From Cyclostephanos tholiformis (lineage: Eukaryota; Bacillariophyta; Thalassiosirophyceae; Thalassiosirales; Thalassiosiraceae), in assembly GCA_036939975.1 (NCBI GenBank), contig JALLPB010000767.1, positions 1-13,071 on the forward strand: a DNA stretch of 13,071 bases. The letters are read 5' to 3'. A program made the position numbers and the translations under genes. Shown here one piece after another: positions 1-8,742 of the stretch. Each line of letters opens with the position of its first letter. Positions within the stretch are counted from its first letter, which is position 1. The notes under the pieces are model-generated. The model was not told the DNA's origin, ran no database searches, and saw only the letters and a program-made list of their open reading frames with translations.

Positions 1-118
1 AATATCGAATATGCCCTAGAATCGACTTTGAGCAGGTAATTTCCGGATTTTTTTACAAAAATTTGTTGGGCCTACTGGGGATTTGCATGAAAGTCGATTC
101 TAGGGCATATTCGATATT
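1..118. repeat. Perfect 29-bp inverted repeat (foldback/MITE-like hairpin)
   Basis: Positions 1-29 are the exact reverse complement of 90-118, and the 60-nt spacer (30-89) is AT-rich with a T-run. The outer end of each arm reads AATATCGAAT and the inner end reads ATCGACTTT. The left arm begins at the first base of the window, so the true structure may extend further left. No coding frame lies in the loop. A 29-bp exact stem is far too long for chance and fits a small foldback element or the end of a larger transposable element. I see no target-site duplication because the left flank is missing. Confidence 0.9.
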
Positions 119-264
119 AGCTGTCACGGGTCCACAAGACATATTCATTTAATAAGTGGATGCTCAATGAAGTGCCATTCTATTACTGGATAAAATCTTT
201 TACCGCACAAACCACGGCAAGCCAGATCATCTGCAGCATTAATTGAATTTAATAGAGTCGGTTA
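119..264. other. Intergenic spacer, 3' side of RRN3
   Basis: This is an AT-rich stretch between the hairpin and the RRN3 stop codon. It should include the 3' UTR and polyadenylation region of the minus-strand gene, but I see no canonical AATAAA on that strand. The first bases (111-123) carry a 13-nt motif found inverted at 11548-11560. Confidence 0.4.
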
Positions 265-3200
265 CTACCAGCTACAAAGGCTCCCAGTGCTCATCGCACG
301 AGAACGCCGTATTTCCATTTCAAAGAGATAGTCATCGTAAGTTGAATCATCTCTTTCAGCTGCGGCAGGGACATCGATTATAGACTCTGGCTCTTCTTCA
401 TCCCTTTCTTCGTCGTCGCTTTCTTCCTCCTCAGCATCTAAGAGTTCTTCCTCATCATCGATATCACAAACATCCGAGTGAGAATCTCCATTCTGGTCGT
501 CGCCATTATGATCGGCTTCGGAATCAGAATCTTCACTGAGAAAAGCTTCCTTAACTGTGCTGTTGTTCTCGACACCATCCTCGATCATCAAAATGCAATC
601 CTCCCAATTCCTGAAGTAGGGATGCACGTACTCGTAAGAATTCTGCAATAAGTATGGATCGAATGGGAAGAACGAATCAAGGGGATTAGACCCCCGACCC
701 AGTCCGCCGACCCCTCCATCAAGCCTTTTTTTCTCCTGAGTTGCAGCGGTGGATATGATTGTTGATCGTCTAGGCTTTTGAATGGTGGCTTTGATCTTTT
801 TTGATAGATGTGGCTTTTCTTGTTTGTCTTGTTCCTTTAGCGATAAGGTGTTATTTCGAAGGTGCTCGAGAAATTTTGTAGCCCAGTCCTTACTGAACTC
901 TTGATTGTCACCATCTTTGTCATCACATAATAGGTTCAAGTCTTGTGCCAAGTTCAGGTATTCAACTCGAACGCTTTCTAAACAATACTTCAGTGGCTGA
1001 AGTGGATGGCTACAAAGGAATTTCCATCGCTCCGGCCCGATGTCTACACTTTCGTGATCGGCGTAAGACCCTTCCGGATCGTCATCGTGTTGACGCGCGC
1101 TTCTATAATACCACAAAGCTTCCGCACCCCTGAAGCAAAAGATGTAAAAAGCCGCCTGACAGCAGGTGTAGAATAGTGCGTGCATCTCACAAGGATGCAG
1201 CGTGTTGCCCCCGAGAGACGACCGCGAAGCCGATGATGACAGCCGACGCACTCCTCCAATTCCCGTTGATGGCGCGATACGGTCATCGGCGATCATCGAT
1301 GCTTCCGATTGAGCCGAAATGTAAACCTCCGCCCAACGAAGGAGGGCGGCCAAACATTCGCAAACGGTTTCAGGACAGACATAGGTGGCGCGGCTGACGA
1401 ATGACGCCAAATAGCAAACGACAGTCTGCCTCGGCAAGTCACCAGCGTAATTTGGATTGTAGAAATAGTCGATAAGTTTTGCGATAAATCCTCGATAGAG
1501 CGGCTCGTCAGACGAAGTGGGCATCACTGCCAATTCTGGATCCATCTCCTCCACGGTGGTCGTCGCGTGCACTACGTCCCTCCCATCCGTCGATTGCTGC
1601 TGAAGCATCCGCAGACGCTGTTCCTCCTCCCTCTTGGAAAGCAACCTCCCCACCTCCTCCAACGCGTCGTTCTCCCTCCCAAACAAAACGAAGAAGATGA
1701 ATTGGACGAACTTGGTACGATCTGTCGTTCGGACCTTCCTCTCGAAAACGCCCTCCAAGTGAGTTCGATAGAGTCGTCGGGCACGCACGACCGCCGCCAT
1801 GGCCGACGTTAGTGAATTCGGATCGTAGGTTGTGATCAGGACGATGCGCTCGTAGATGGTGGTCATTAGAGAGTCGAGGCGTTCGGATATCTCGAGCACG
1901 CGATCGTAATCGTTGTCGTCGTCGTTGCCATCGTCGAATGGTATGGACGACGACAACGCAGGGTCGATGACGTCGGGGATGGCGACATTCGCGGACGTCA
2001 TCGTCTCGTGCGATCGCTTCCTGGATTCTATCTGCGATGGTGTCGCGGCAGCCGACAACGCAGCGCGGGCGGTGTCATTTACCCCATCGCCGTCGTCCTC
2101 TGGGGCGGCGGGGGCGGTGGTCAGCGCGACCGCGCCACCGTCGTTGATTTTGATCTCCACGTCCATGTCCAACGCCTTGTCCACGAAGAGCGCCAATACC
2201 GGTCCCTCAAAGCTAGACTGCGAGAGATGTACCATCTGCATGCAAGTGTGAACGTACCAGTCGTACCGTTGGCGGAGGCAGAACTTGTAGTGCGGGAAGT
2301 TAGCGGACATCTCGCGCAGTAGGTCCAGCTTGGACTGGGGACATATGCGGAATATGTTCGTCAGGGCGAGCAGTAATCGCCGGACTCTTGGTCGTTGTTA
2401 TTCGATTTTTGTTGTTGTTTTCGAGTGTCGTTGTTTATATTCGCATTTGACAGGATTTTGGTGAGTTATCGTGGATATAAGGCACGGATGTAAAATGAGA
2501 GCACCGTGTTGTCTTTACCTTCCGCTGGGCAAACGATCGGAATATATTTCCTCCTCCCGCGCCGAAAAATGGCCCTCGGTTCGCCCCCTCTCGCCACTGC
2601 CACGAAATGCATCCCTGACGAAGTCGACGGAGAGGCCGCCCATTCCGGGCACGGGCCTATCCTCCTCCTCCACCACCGACGCCTTCAACTCCTCCCGCTG
2701 TTCCTCACCCCGCTCCTCCGACGAGGGGCCTTTGTCCTCTTCATTTTCTTCCTCCTCCTTGTCCCCCCCTCGCCGTTGGTGTTGTCGTTCACTCCGCCGT
2801 TGCAATAATAACGATCTCGATCTCCTCCTCCTCCTATTCTCCTCCTTCTCCTCTTTCTCCGTCCGGATCATACATTCCTTCCACCTGCTACCGAAGTCGG
2901 TTAGTAATCTCCACAGGCTACGTATCACCGGTGGGGCGAAAGACGAATTGCATGACACGAGATCGAACAATAAACGAAGGTACGCGTCCGATAACGTGTA
3001 ATCGAAGTACGGCGAATTCGGTAGTATGCTCGATGCGTCCTCCTTGTGCCGTATCGACGATTCGGCTATCCGCACCGCCACCCCCCCCGCCCCTCCGGTG
3101 CATTTGTTCAAGCCACTGCCGCCGCCGGCGGCGGCTGCGGCGGCGGCGGCCCCCCTCCTCTCCCGCCTCGCCGCGTCGATCTCCCTCAACCTATCGACGC

Positions 3201-3927
3201 CTGTACCGCCTCCCCCGCCCCCGCCCATACCATCGGGCGGAACGAACGGATCGAGCATCATGATGAGGTGTATGAGTCGAGCGTGCAACTTAGGATAACG
3301 GCACATCCTATCCAACGCCATGCCGTGATCGCACGTGGACAATGCGATTAATACCGAACGCAATAACATTGCGGAGGACGACGATGACGAGGAAGCTTTG
3401 TTGTTGGCGGCGGTGGTGGTGGCGTTGGAAGATGCGCATCGTCCCAGGAGCAGATTCGTGAGTCTATCCAACGATGAACGCGCGGCCTCCGATGACGACG
3501 CGGCCGCTTCCGCATCGGCGTCGTCGGCGGACGAGCGGGAGGAAAAGGAGGAGGAGGGGAGGACGGAGTGCTCGTGCCTGCTCGAGATGGCCAGCCTCAC
3601 GAGATCCGCCGCTCCTCCGTCGTCGTGGTCGTCGTCCAGGTGGTCTCTCGCCTCCGAGTCTCCGTCGATCCTCGCGAATAACGACGACGAGTATGAAGGG
3701 GGGGGAGGGGGGAGGAATCGTTCGTTGGGATCGACGTCGAGAAGTCGTAGGGGCGGCGGCGGGGAGGACGAGGACGACGACGACAACATCGGACCAGTCC
3801 CGCGCAGAGTGTCGTCGTCCTTGTCCTGAGGGATGGAAGGAGCGGATCGACAAACGGCGTCGGCATCGGCGTCGGCGTCGTTGTCGTGGGATGATGAAGA
3901 CGTCGCGACGAGCTCGACGGCGGCCAT
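265..3927 (-). CDS. RRN3: RRN3/TIF-IA, RNA polymerase I-specific transcription initiation factor (two exons)
   Basis: RRN3 binds RNA polymerase I and links it to the rDNA promoter factors, acting in the nucleolus. Exon 1 is 3927-2519 and exon 2 is 2386-265; joined they give 1176 aa, against about 630-650 in yeast or human. Recognised helical-repeat blocks are: residues 187-228 (MLLRSVLIALSTC to MMLDPF), 305-345 (DYTLSDAYLRLLFDLVSCN), 464-515 across the splice (RVRRLLLALTNIFRIC, FPHYKFCLRQRYDWYVHTC), 640-720 (SERLDSLM; RTKFVQFIFFVLF), 765-822 (LIDYFYNPNYAGDLPRQTV), 872-889 (HALFYTCCQAAFYIFCFR), 929-947 and 1039-1050 (LDSFFPFDPYLL, a family hallmark). An acidic tail spans about 1087-1138. The extra length is low-complexity: Asp/Ala/Ser at 10-185, Gly/Ala at 230-275, Arg/Glu at 355-425. 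The start at 3927 is the first in-frame ATG after an upstream stop at 4021-4023, in context AAAAAATGG. Family assignment rests on recognised motifs; exact boundaries of the inserts are approximate. Confidence 0.93.
2387..2518 (-). other. RRN3: Spliceosomal intron in RRN3 (132 nt, phase 2)
   Basis: The donor on the minus strand reads GGAAG|GTAAAG and the acceptor reads CGACCAAG|AGTCC. After the GTAAAG donor, no AG occurs in the intron until the acceptor, so it is the first available AG; TAAC-like branch-point candidates lie upstream. Removal joins AG to A as an Arg codon and keeps the frame, linking ...DRLPSG to RVRRLLLALTNIF. Without splicing, the GTAA of the donor makes an immediate TAA stop, and the downstream frame is closed by a TAA at 2398-2400. 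The polypyrimidine tract is weak. Both sides carry complementary parts of the RRN3 fold, which is the main support. Confidence 0.88.
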
Positions 3928-4202
3928 TTTTTCTAAAATTTTTTTTTTAGACCAACAACGACCTTTTCCTTTTGTTCGATCGCTCACGTCTTTTGGGATT
4001 GTTGGAGGGTGGAGGGTGTATTATGGGAGGTAGAGTGCGACTCGGGCCGTGTTTACTAGAAAAGAGGGGGGACGGGACGCGGCGCCTGGACGACGGGCGA
4101 GAGTGAATGAATGGTGGCGGGAAGCGCTGGTTTTGTATTATTCTTTTTTGGCGCTATGGTACGTATTTATTATTTACACTAGTTAGGTATCTACGATACA
4201 CA
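3928..4202. promoter_or_regulatory. RRN3 upstream region
   Basis: This holds the presumed 5' UTR and promoter of the minus-strand RRN3 gene. Immediately upstream of the start, the minus strand runs A10-TTTTAG-AAAAAATGG, which could be an A-rich leader or a 5' UTR splice acceptor. I see no convincing TATA or initiator element. G-rich tracts lie at about 4061-4085. No gene is supported here. Confidence 0.3.
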
Positions 4203-4796
4203 TCAGAGATTGATATTTAATTTTGCAAATATGGAAGAATAGAGGCAGCTGTGGTTGCAACTTGGGGGAACTGTGGGGTAGGGGTCAAATAGTACATTGA
4301 ATGGTCGTTCATGTGGGTCAGGAGGGGAGGTGTATGTTGGGCTCAATGTTGAGTGTTGTGTGAGAAAGAATATATCCCAGGGTGGTGAGGATTCTTGGGG
4401 CGAGGTCTCGTGCAAAACCATCCCTGATAGAATTGTGAGTGGCAATTTTGCATATTCATGTGCATTTGGAAGAGTGATTGATGTATGGGTTGAGCTCTGT
4501 ATTGCATGGGCATCTTGTGAAGTTTGGGGTGGAGAAAATAGCGAGATGGGGTTTTGCTTAATGCAGCTTGAGAATTGCCAATTAGTGAGATGGTGGGTAG
4601 TTGTAGGTACGCTCTGGCATATTGTGATAAGCGGGTAGGAAGTTTGTGGGGAGAGTAGTCTTGGTAGGAAGTGAACATGTTTGTGTGCTATGGTGTATAT
4701 AATGTGATGAAGATGTTGTAAGTTGAACTCTTTGCAATGGAGTTTAATTCTTCTTCTGGTGCTATTCTCGGAGATGGAAGTAAAAAAGCGAGATAC
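4203..4796 (-). other. Unidentified 197-codon stop-free frame, no early ATG
   Basis: The minus-strand frame from 4796 to the stop at 4203-4205 is open for 197 codons, bounded upstream by TGA at 4797-4799. Its first in-frame Met is well inside (in the segment LTILSGMVLHET), so as it stands it lacks a proper start. Composition is rich in Ser, Thr, Pro, His and Leu because the strand is pyrimidine-rich. I recognise no domain. It could be a decayed transposon or retroelement fragment, part of a gene missing its 5' exon, or chance openness from skewed composition. Confidence 0.25.
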
Positions 4797-4956
4797 TCAA
4801 GTGGAAGATGGAATAGACAAGTTAGGACAAAGCCTCAGCCTGTACACATCATCATCAACAACAACAGCCAGACAATTGATGAATTGACCATTTGAAACAA
4901 TTGCCGGCCATGAGCAACATCAAGGTCAACAATGACGATGGGGATGATGTGCAAGA

Positions 4957-5821
4957 GTGCTTATTTACATGGAGTGGGAGGGTGGCAATACACTAGTGGG
5001 ATGGTACTTTGTTTATTATGGGTGGACAGGGTGGGAGAGTTATGATGTACCAGAAAATGTGATTCACGTCATAGTCCATCTGTCTGTTAGGGCAATTGAG
5101 GACTTTGCATTCGATAATCTCATACAATTGGGGACTGTGTGATTCTCAATAATGGGCTGGAGGAGATTTGGACACATGCATGTTGGCAATGCAAATCACT
5201 ACAAGGCATGTGATCCCCAACACCATAAAGGCAATAAAGTCAGAGGCATATGGTGTTTGCACTGGGTTGACATATGTGACTCTGGGCAACGGGCTGGAGG
5301 AACATCATTACAACACAACGTCACATCCAATGCTGTCAAGCCGAGTTAGGTGCACATGGTTGATGACTGTGACTCTGGGAAATGGGCTGGAGGAAATCAG
5401 GGTAGGGGCATTTGAAAGATGTGCATTGTTAGAATGCACTATTATACCCTCTGCCATCAAGGAGATTGATGATCATGGTGCATTCAAAGGCTGCTCAAAT
5501 CTAATGAATGTAATGTTCTGCAATGAAATTGAAAAGTTTGTGTCCTGTGGGGCAATGCAAGATTGTTGAAATTGGGGTGATAATGAAAAATGCCTGAGTA
5601 CATATTGCTTCTTAGGCCGATGAAGCATTCCATAGCATTTGGGTCTTGTCCAAGTACAAAGCTGGTGTGCCAATACAATATTATGGGATGCATCCACCAA
5701 GGGTTTGACTGCTTCCTTTTATTCCATCAATTGCAATCTTTCCATCTATGAAAATTTGAGTGATGCTTCCATGTTGTTTGAGCTGACCATCCCGAATGAA
5801 AACTTCTGTCCTTCCTTTTAA
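4957..5821 (+). pseudogene. BspA-like leucine-rich-repeat (LRR_5) protein relic
   Basis: The fragments match the diatom-expanded BspA-type LRR family. The N-terminal piece reads VPENVIHVIVHLSVRAIEDF at about 5047-5106. A second frame gives ILNNGLEEIW...CKSLQ at about 5131-5200. A third frame, from about 5200 to the end, gives VIPNTIKAIKSEAYGVCTGL, VTLGNGLEEIRVGAFERC, IIPSAIKEIDD, AFKGCSNLMNVMFCNEIEKF and a C-terminal IYENLSDASMLFELTIPN. At least two frameshifts lie near 5128-5205. A scrambled repeat at about 5305-5355 implies further indels. In-frame stops are at 5567-5569, 5621-5623 and 5633-5635. The repeat pattern (aliphatic-xx-Gly-Leu-Glu-Glu-Ile-x-x-x-Ala-Phe-x-x-Cys) is characteristic. 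Intact members are proteins of mostly unknown role. This copy is almost certainly dead and lies antisense to the flanking genes. Confidence 0.8.
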
Positions 5822-6143
5822 CTTATGGTGATACCACAAGGATGTGTTTTATTTTCGAAAAAGGTATTGTGGGGAAATGACGATGTTGATGCAAACTATA
5901 GAGACAAAGACAACTGTGGTGTCAATTATTTGGCGTAGAACGTACGAGCGGGAAGTAAAAATAAGCCTTCCATTGTTTGAGTATTAAAAGGGAAAATCTC
6001 ACAGTGCAGGATATCATTTTAAGATTATGACCTCCATCGTTCAACGCCGGAAAAAAAATCCAATTGCACAGGCCTATCTCTATCCCTCTCTCTCACTACA
6101 AGGAAGGGGAAAGGCGGAAGCGGAGGTTGCCATCTCCCCCTTA
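5822..6143. other. Intergenic spacer between LRR relic and CBM6-like gene
   Basis: This AT-rich stretch should contain the 3' UTR of the minus-strand gene ending at 6144. On the minus strand, 6094-6126 forms a long pyrimidine tract ending in CTTGTAG, which resembles a splice acceptor. Joining it to a possible donor in the last codons of the gene leads to an early stop in every frame tried. No gene is supported. Confidence 0.35.
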
Positions 6144-8144
6144 TCAGGAGAACGCCCTCACGATCACGTACGCCGATCGAGACGTCGCACTCCCCGACGA
6201 CGGGCGCAATATGACCGACACCGCCATGGATTCGGCGAATGTTTCAGCCATACAGCGGTCCCTCGCGTACCTTAGCATGTTCGCGTACGTCTCATCGTTC
6301 TTTCCACTGCCATCATCGCGGATACACCCCCCCGCGATATATCGCGACTTTGCCTTCAACTCGTCGTCGGCATATACCACGGGCTCCCACGTTCTAAAGC
6401 AACGACTCGACGGTGACGATGCCGGGGGGGTCGGTTTCGACCCTCCCCCTTCCGATGATGACGAGAACGGAGACGAAGACGACGTGGATCCGCCATCGCG
6501 ATCATCGACGCCCTTGCATCGTCGACGCATATCCGCCCTCGTCGACGTGCGCTCGCCATCCCGTGCTCCATCCCTCTCGTACCTAGTCCAGCACGATGCC
6601 TCCATTTCACAATAATCCATCTTCCTTCCACCTTCGTAATCGTAATCATCATCGACGCCCCTACCACCACCGACGACGTACAATTCCGGGGGATACATCC
6701 TCCTCTCCAGGCAGCAATTCGATATGGTGGAACCGTACAGGTAAGCCTGAGTGACGTGCGAGGGCTCCCTCCCAACCGTGAAGGATACGCAATCCGACAT
6801 CGAGTCGCACAAATCGCGACACATCTCGATCAGGTCGTTGTGGCTCGTGGGATGACGCATTCGTACCCCGGCGCCGATGCCGTCCCGCGATATTTTGCCC
6901 CCACCGCAGAAGTAACACCCCCCATCGTCGAGGCCTAACGTAACGATGCCGTCGGGGAATTTGTTGTATCGCCGTCGTCCCTCCTCCCGATTTTCGTATT
7001 CGTCGTCGGCGTCGCAGTCGTACCGCTCGTCCATGCCACCCTCTTGCGACGGAGGGGGGGTAGGTGGCGGGATCGATATTTCGTCATCGACGACGATGAC
7101 GGCGCCTACCTCTGTATAAGGTATTGGTGGGATAATTAGCGACGCGGGAGGGGACGGTTCGTCGGATGTGATATCGTGGGTATCATAATCGTCGTAGGAG
7201 GTCCGCACATTCGAGGAGTCGTCGACGACGACGTCGTCGTCGTCATCGTCTTCCTTACTCGGACCGATGACGGTCGTCGCCGCGGAGTTCGCATCATAGT
7301 CGCCCCCCACCGTCGCAATATCGGTGGCATCGTGAATTTTCCCGGACATGCCGATCGACGAGCCATCCGCGTCTCCATCCCCGACCCCGCCCTCCCTCCC
7401 CCCCTCCGACGCCTCCTCGTTTTTCTCCTCGAATGAGCGATACGACACAGATAATCCATCGACGTTCGGTCCGCCATGTCTCGTCGATGACGTGATCCTA
7501 ACGATCATCGTCGTACCCGTCTCCAAGAATTTGCAATCCACCATCGCGCGCTCGTCGTGCCATACATTCCACCCTCCGGTGGGATGGAAGTTCAGACCGC
7601 CGATGTCGGTGCCATTCAGGCTCAACGTGCACGGTCGGGACGCCCTATCGGAGGAACCGCTGGAATATCGGAATGACATGGCGCATTCTCCTCCCCCCCC
7701 TCCTCCACCCCCCCCCACTAAGCGCATACTCGACGAGGACGACGGCGACGACGACGACGATGATTTGGGATCAAAATCGTTGTCGCGATCGCGATCGCCA
7801 CGGTCAGAGGAGGAGGAGGAGGAGGAAGAAGAGGAGGAGGCGGGCGCGCGTATCGCGAATTCCACCCACGATCCCAATCCGCCCATGTCGACGTACGCGC
7901 CGCGACTGGCGTGGGCGTGACGTACGTCGATCGCGGACGACGGATCGAACGCTCCGTCCTCGGCCTCGTGATACGTCTCGTACGACGACGACGACGGCGT
8001 CTTCGTCGTGATCGGTGTCCGGGAGGGGGATGCGACGACGAAGACGACGACGACGACGTCGTCGCGGCGCACGATGTTGTTGGCGATGAGGGAGAGGAGG
8101 GCGATGACGACATTGATGGGCGAGGGGAGGAAGATGGATTTCAT
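6144..8144 (-). CDS. Probable secreted protein with CBM6-like carbohydrate-binding module and Cys-rich PAN/apple-like region
   Basis: 666 aa; the ATG at 8144 has A at -3 (GGACCATGAA). Residues 1-40 hold two hydrophobic stretches (INVVIALLSLIANNIV and VVVVVFVVA), fitting a signal peptide or anchor. Residues 57-235 resemble a CBM6/CBM35 module: YHEAEDGAF near the start, GSWVEFAIRAPA, then AMSFRYSSGSSDRASRPCTL, GLNFHPTGGWNVWHDERAMV and GGPNVDGLSVSY. A Ser/Gly/Asp linker (about 101-152) interrupts it. Residues 236-395 are acidic and disordered. Residues 405-520 are Cys-rich (C410, C413, C442, C446, C452, C477, C478, C512, C518) with DLIEMCRDLCDSMSDCVSFT, like a PAN/apple fold. Residues 600-660 look like a diverged, shortened second copy. 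No catalytic domain is seen, so a role in binding cell-surface or extracellular polysaccharide is inferred. The C-terminus is uncertain: the second copy stops abruptly near a donor-like ATC|GTGAGG. Confidence 0.72.
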   Translation of the reverse strand: MKSIFLPSPINVVIALLSLIANNIVRRDDVVVVVFVVASPSRTPITTKTPSSSSYETYHEAEDGAFDPSSAIDVRHAHASRGAYVDMGGLGSWVEFAIRAPASSSSSSSSSSSDRGDRDRDNDFDPKSSSSSSPSSSSSMRLVGGGGGGGGGECAMSFRYSSGSSDRASRPCTLSLNGTDIGGLNFHPTGGWNVWHDERAMVDCKFLETGTTMIVRITSSTRHGGPNVDGLSVSYRSFEEKNEEASEGGREGGVGDGDADGSSIGMSGKIHDATDIATVGGDYDANSAATTVIGPSKEDDDDDDVVVDDSSNVRTSYDDYDTHDITSDEPSPPASLIIPPIPYTEVGAVIVVDDEISIPPPTPPPSQEGGMDERYDCDADDEYENREEGRRRYNKFPDGIVTLGLDDGGCYFCGGGKISRDGIGAGVRMRHPTSHNDLIEMCRDLCDSMSDCVSFTVGREPSHVTQAYLYGSTISNCCLERRMYPPELYVVGGGRGVDDDYDYEGGRKMDYCEMEASCWTRYERDGARDGERTSTRADMRRRCKGVDDRDGGSTSSSSPFSSSSEGGGSKPTPPASSPSSRCFRTWEPVVYADDELKAKSRYIAGGCIRDDGSGKNDETYANMLRYARDRCMAETFAESMAVSVILRPSSGSATSRSAYVIVRAFS

Positions 8145-8592
8145 GGTCCGGTGTGATTCGGTGCGAGTCCTGCGCCTGGATAATAATATTTCTTGGATGC
8201 CTCCACTGATCTCTACATCATCATCATCGTGGGGGGCCAGGGGGGGGGGGGGGATATTACTACCCCTCTACCTATTATGGAAGATGAATGTGTTGTTGTG
8301 TTGAACGGAATCAAAAAATCACCCCTAAAAAATCCCCTTGCCGATTGGGATTCTTTCCTACAAGGTTTCGACGACGGCCAAAGGCTCTAAGGCAACGGCA
8401 TATCCCTGATGAAAGAGAGGGATGTGGCAAGGATAGTGACTGCTTCCGATTGCTGTCCAGGTACGTTTCTAGGACTTTTTGTTTACAATGGGGCCTGTGT
8501 CTGTTAAAAAACTAATTTGTCTAAAAAAGTTATCAATCCTGCCTGTCCTCCATTAACCCTCTTGCTGCATCTCCCGATGGGACGATTTTGTT
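8145..8592. promoter_or_regulatory. Upstream region of the CBM6-like gene, with G14 tract
   Basis: This is the presumed promoter and 5' UTR of the minus-strand gene starting at 8144. It contains an uninterrupted G14 run at 8240-8253, preceded by G6 at 8231-8236; the opposite strand is C-rich. Together these could form a G-quadruplex. No coding potential beyond short frames is seen. Confidence 0.35.
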
Positions 8593-8742
8593 ATGCAAAT
8601 ACGAGAAGTCCGTATTGTGGGGCTGAGTTCTAAGGATTTGTGTGAGAGCTTGAGAGTCATCGGGATTTCTTATCAAGATAATACAGCAGCACATCGTTTG
8701 AGGCGATCGCTGCAATCGGCCAATCAATCGGATTGTAAATAA
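8593..8742 (+). CDS. Weak 49-aa small ORF, possibly SAP-like
   Basis: The frame runs from an ATG at 8593 to TAA at 8740-8742, and the open frame extends upstream in frame to a TAA near 8555. The segment GLSSKDLCESLRVIGIS followed by AAHRLRRSL loosely resembles a SAP DNA-binding motif (Leu-x3-Glu/Asp-Leu-x3-Leu-x3-Gly-Leu, then x-Leu-x-x-x-Leu), though the spacing at the second helix is about two residues too long. It could be an exon or relic of a larger gene rather than a free-standing small protein. It may equally be chance. Confidence 0.15.
   Translation: MQIREVRIVGLSSKDLCESLRVIGISYQDNTAAHRLRRSLQSANQSDCK

Noticed and set aside
3335..3829. Plus-strand open frame antisense to RRN3 exon 1, rich in Asp, Ser and Glu
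   Set aside because: It mirrors the low-complexity triplet tracts of exon 1, where stops are rare on both strands. No domain is seen.
3928..3987. Upstream extension of RRN3 to 3987 (adds 20 residues)
   Set aside because: It would start at GTG. The first in-frame ATG is at 3927 with a strong context, and no ATG lies between it and the upstream stop at 4021-4023.
6094..6170. Last intron in the CBM6-like gene (donor ATC|GTGAGG, acceptor CTTGTAG)
   Set aside because: The donor and acceptor look good, but each join tested meets a stop within a few codons and adds no recognisable domain. It is kept only as a question in the findings.
7348..7920. 190-codon plus-strand frame antisense to the CBM6-like gene
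   Set aside because: It is a composition shadow of Ser/Asp/Gly codon repeats. The minus-strand frame has recognisable domains.
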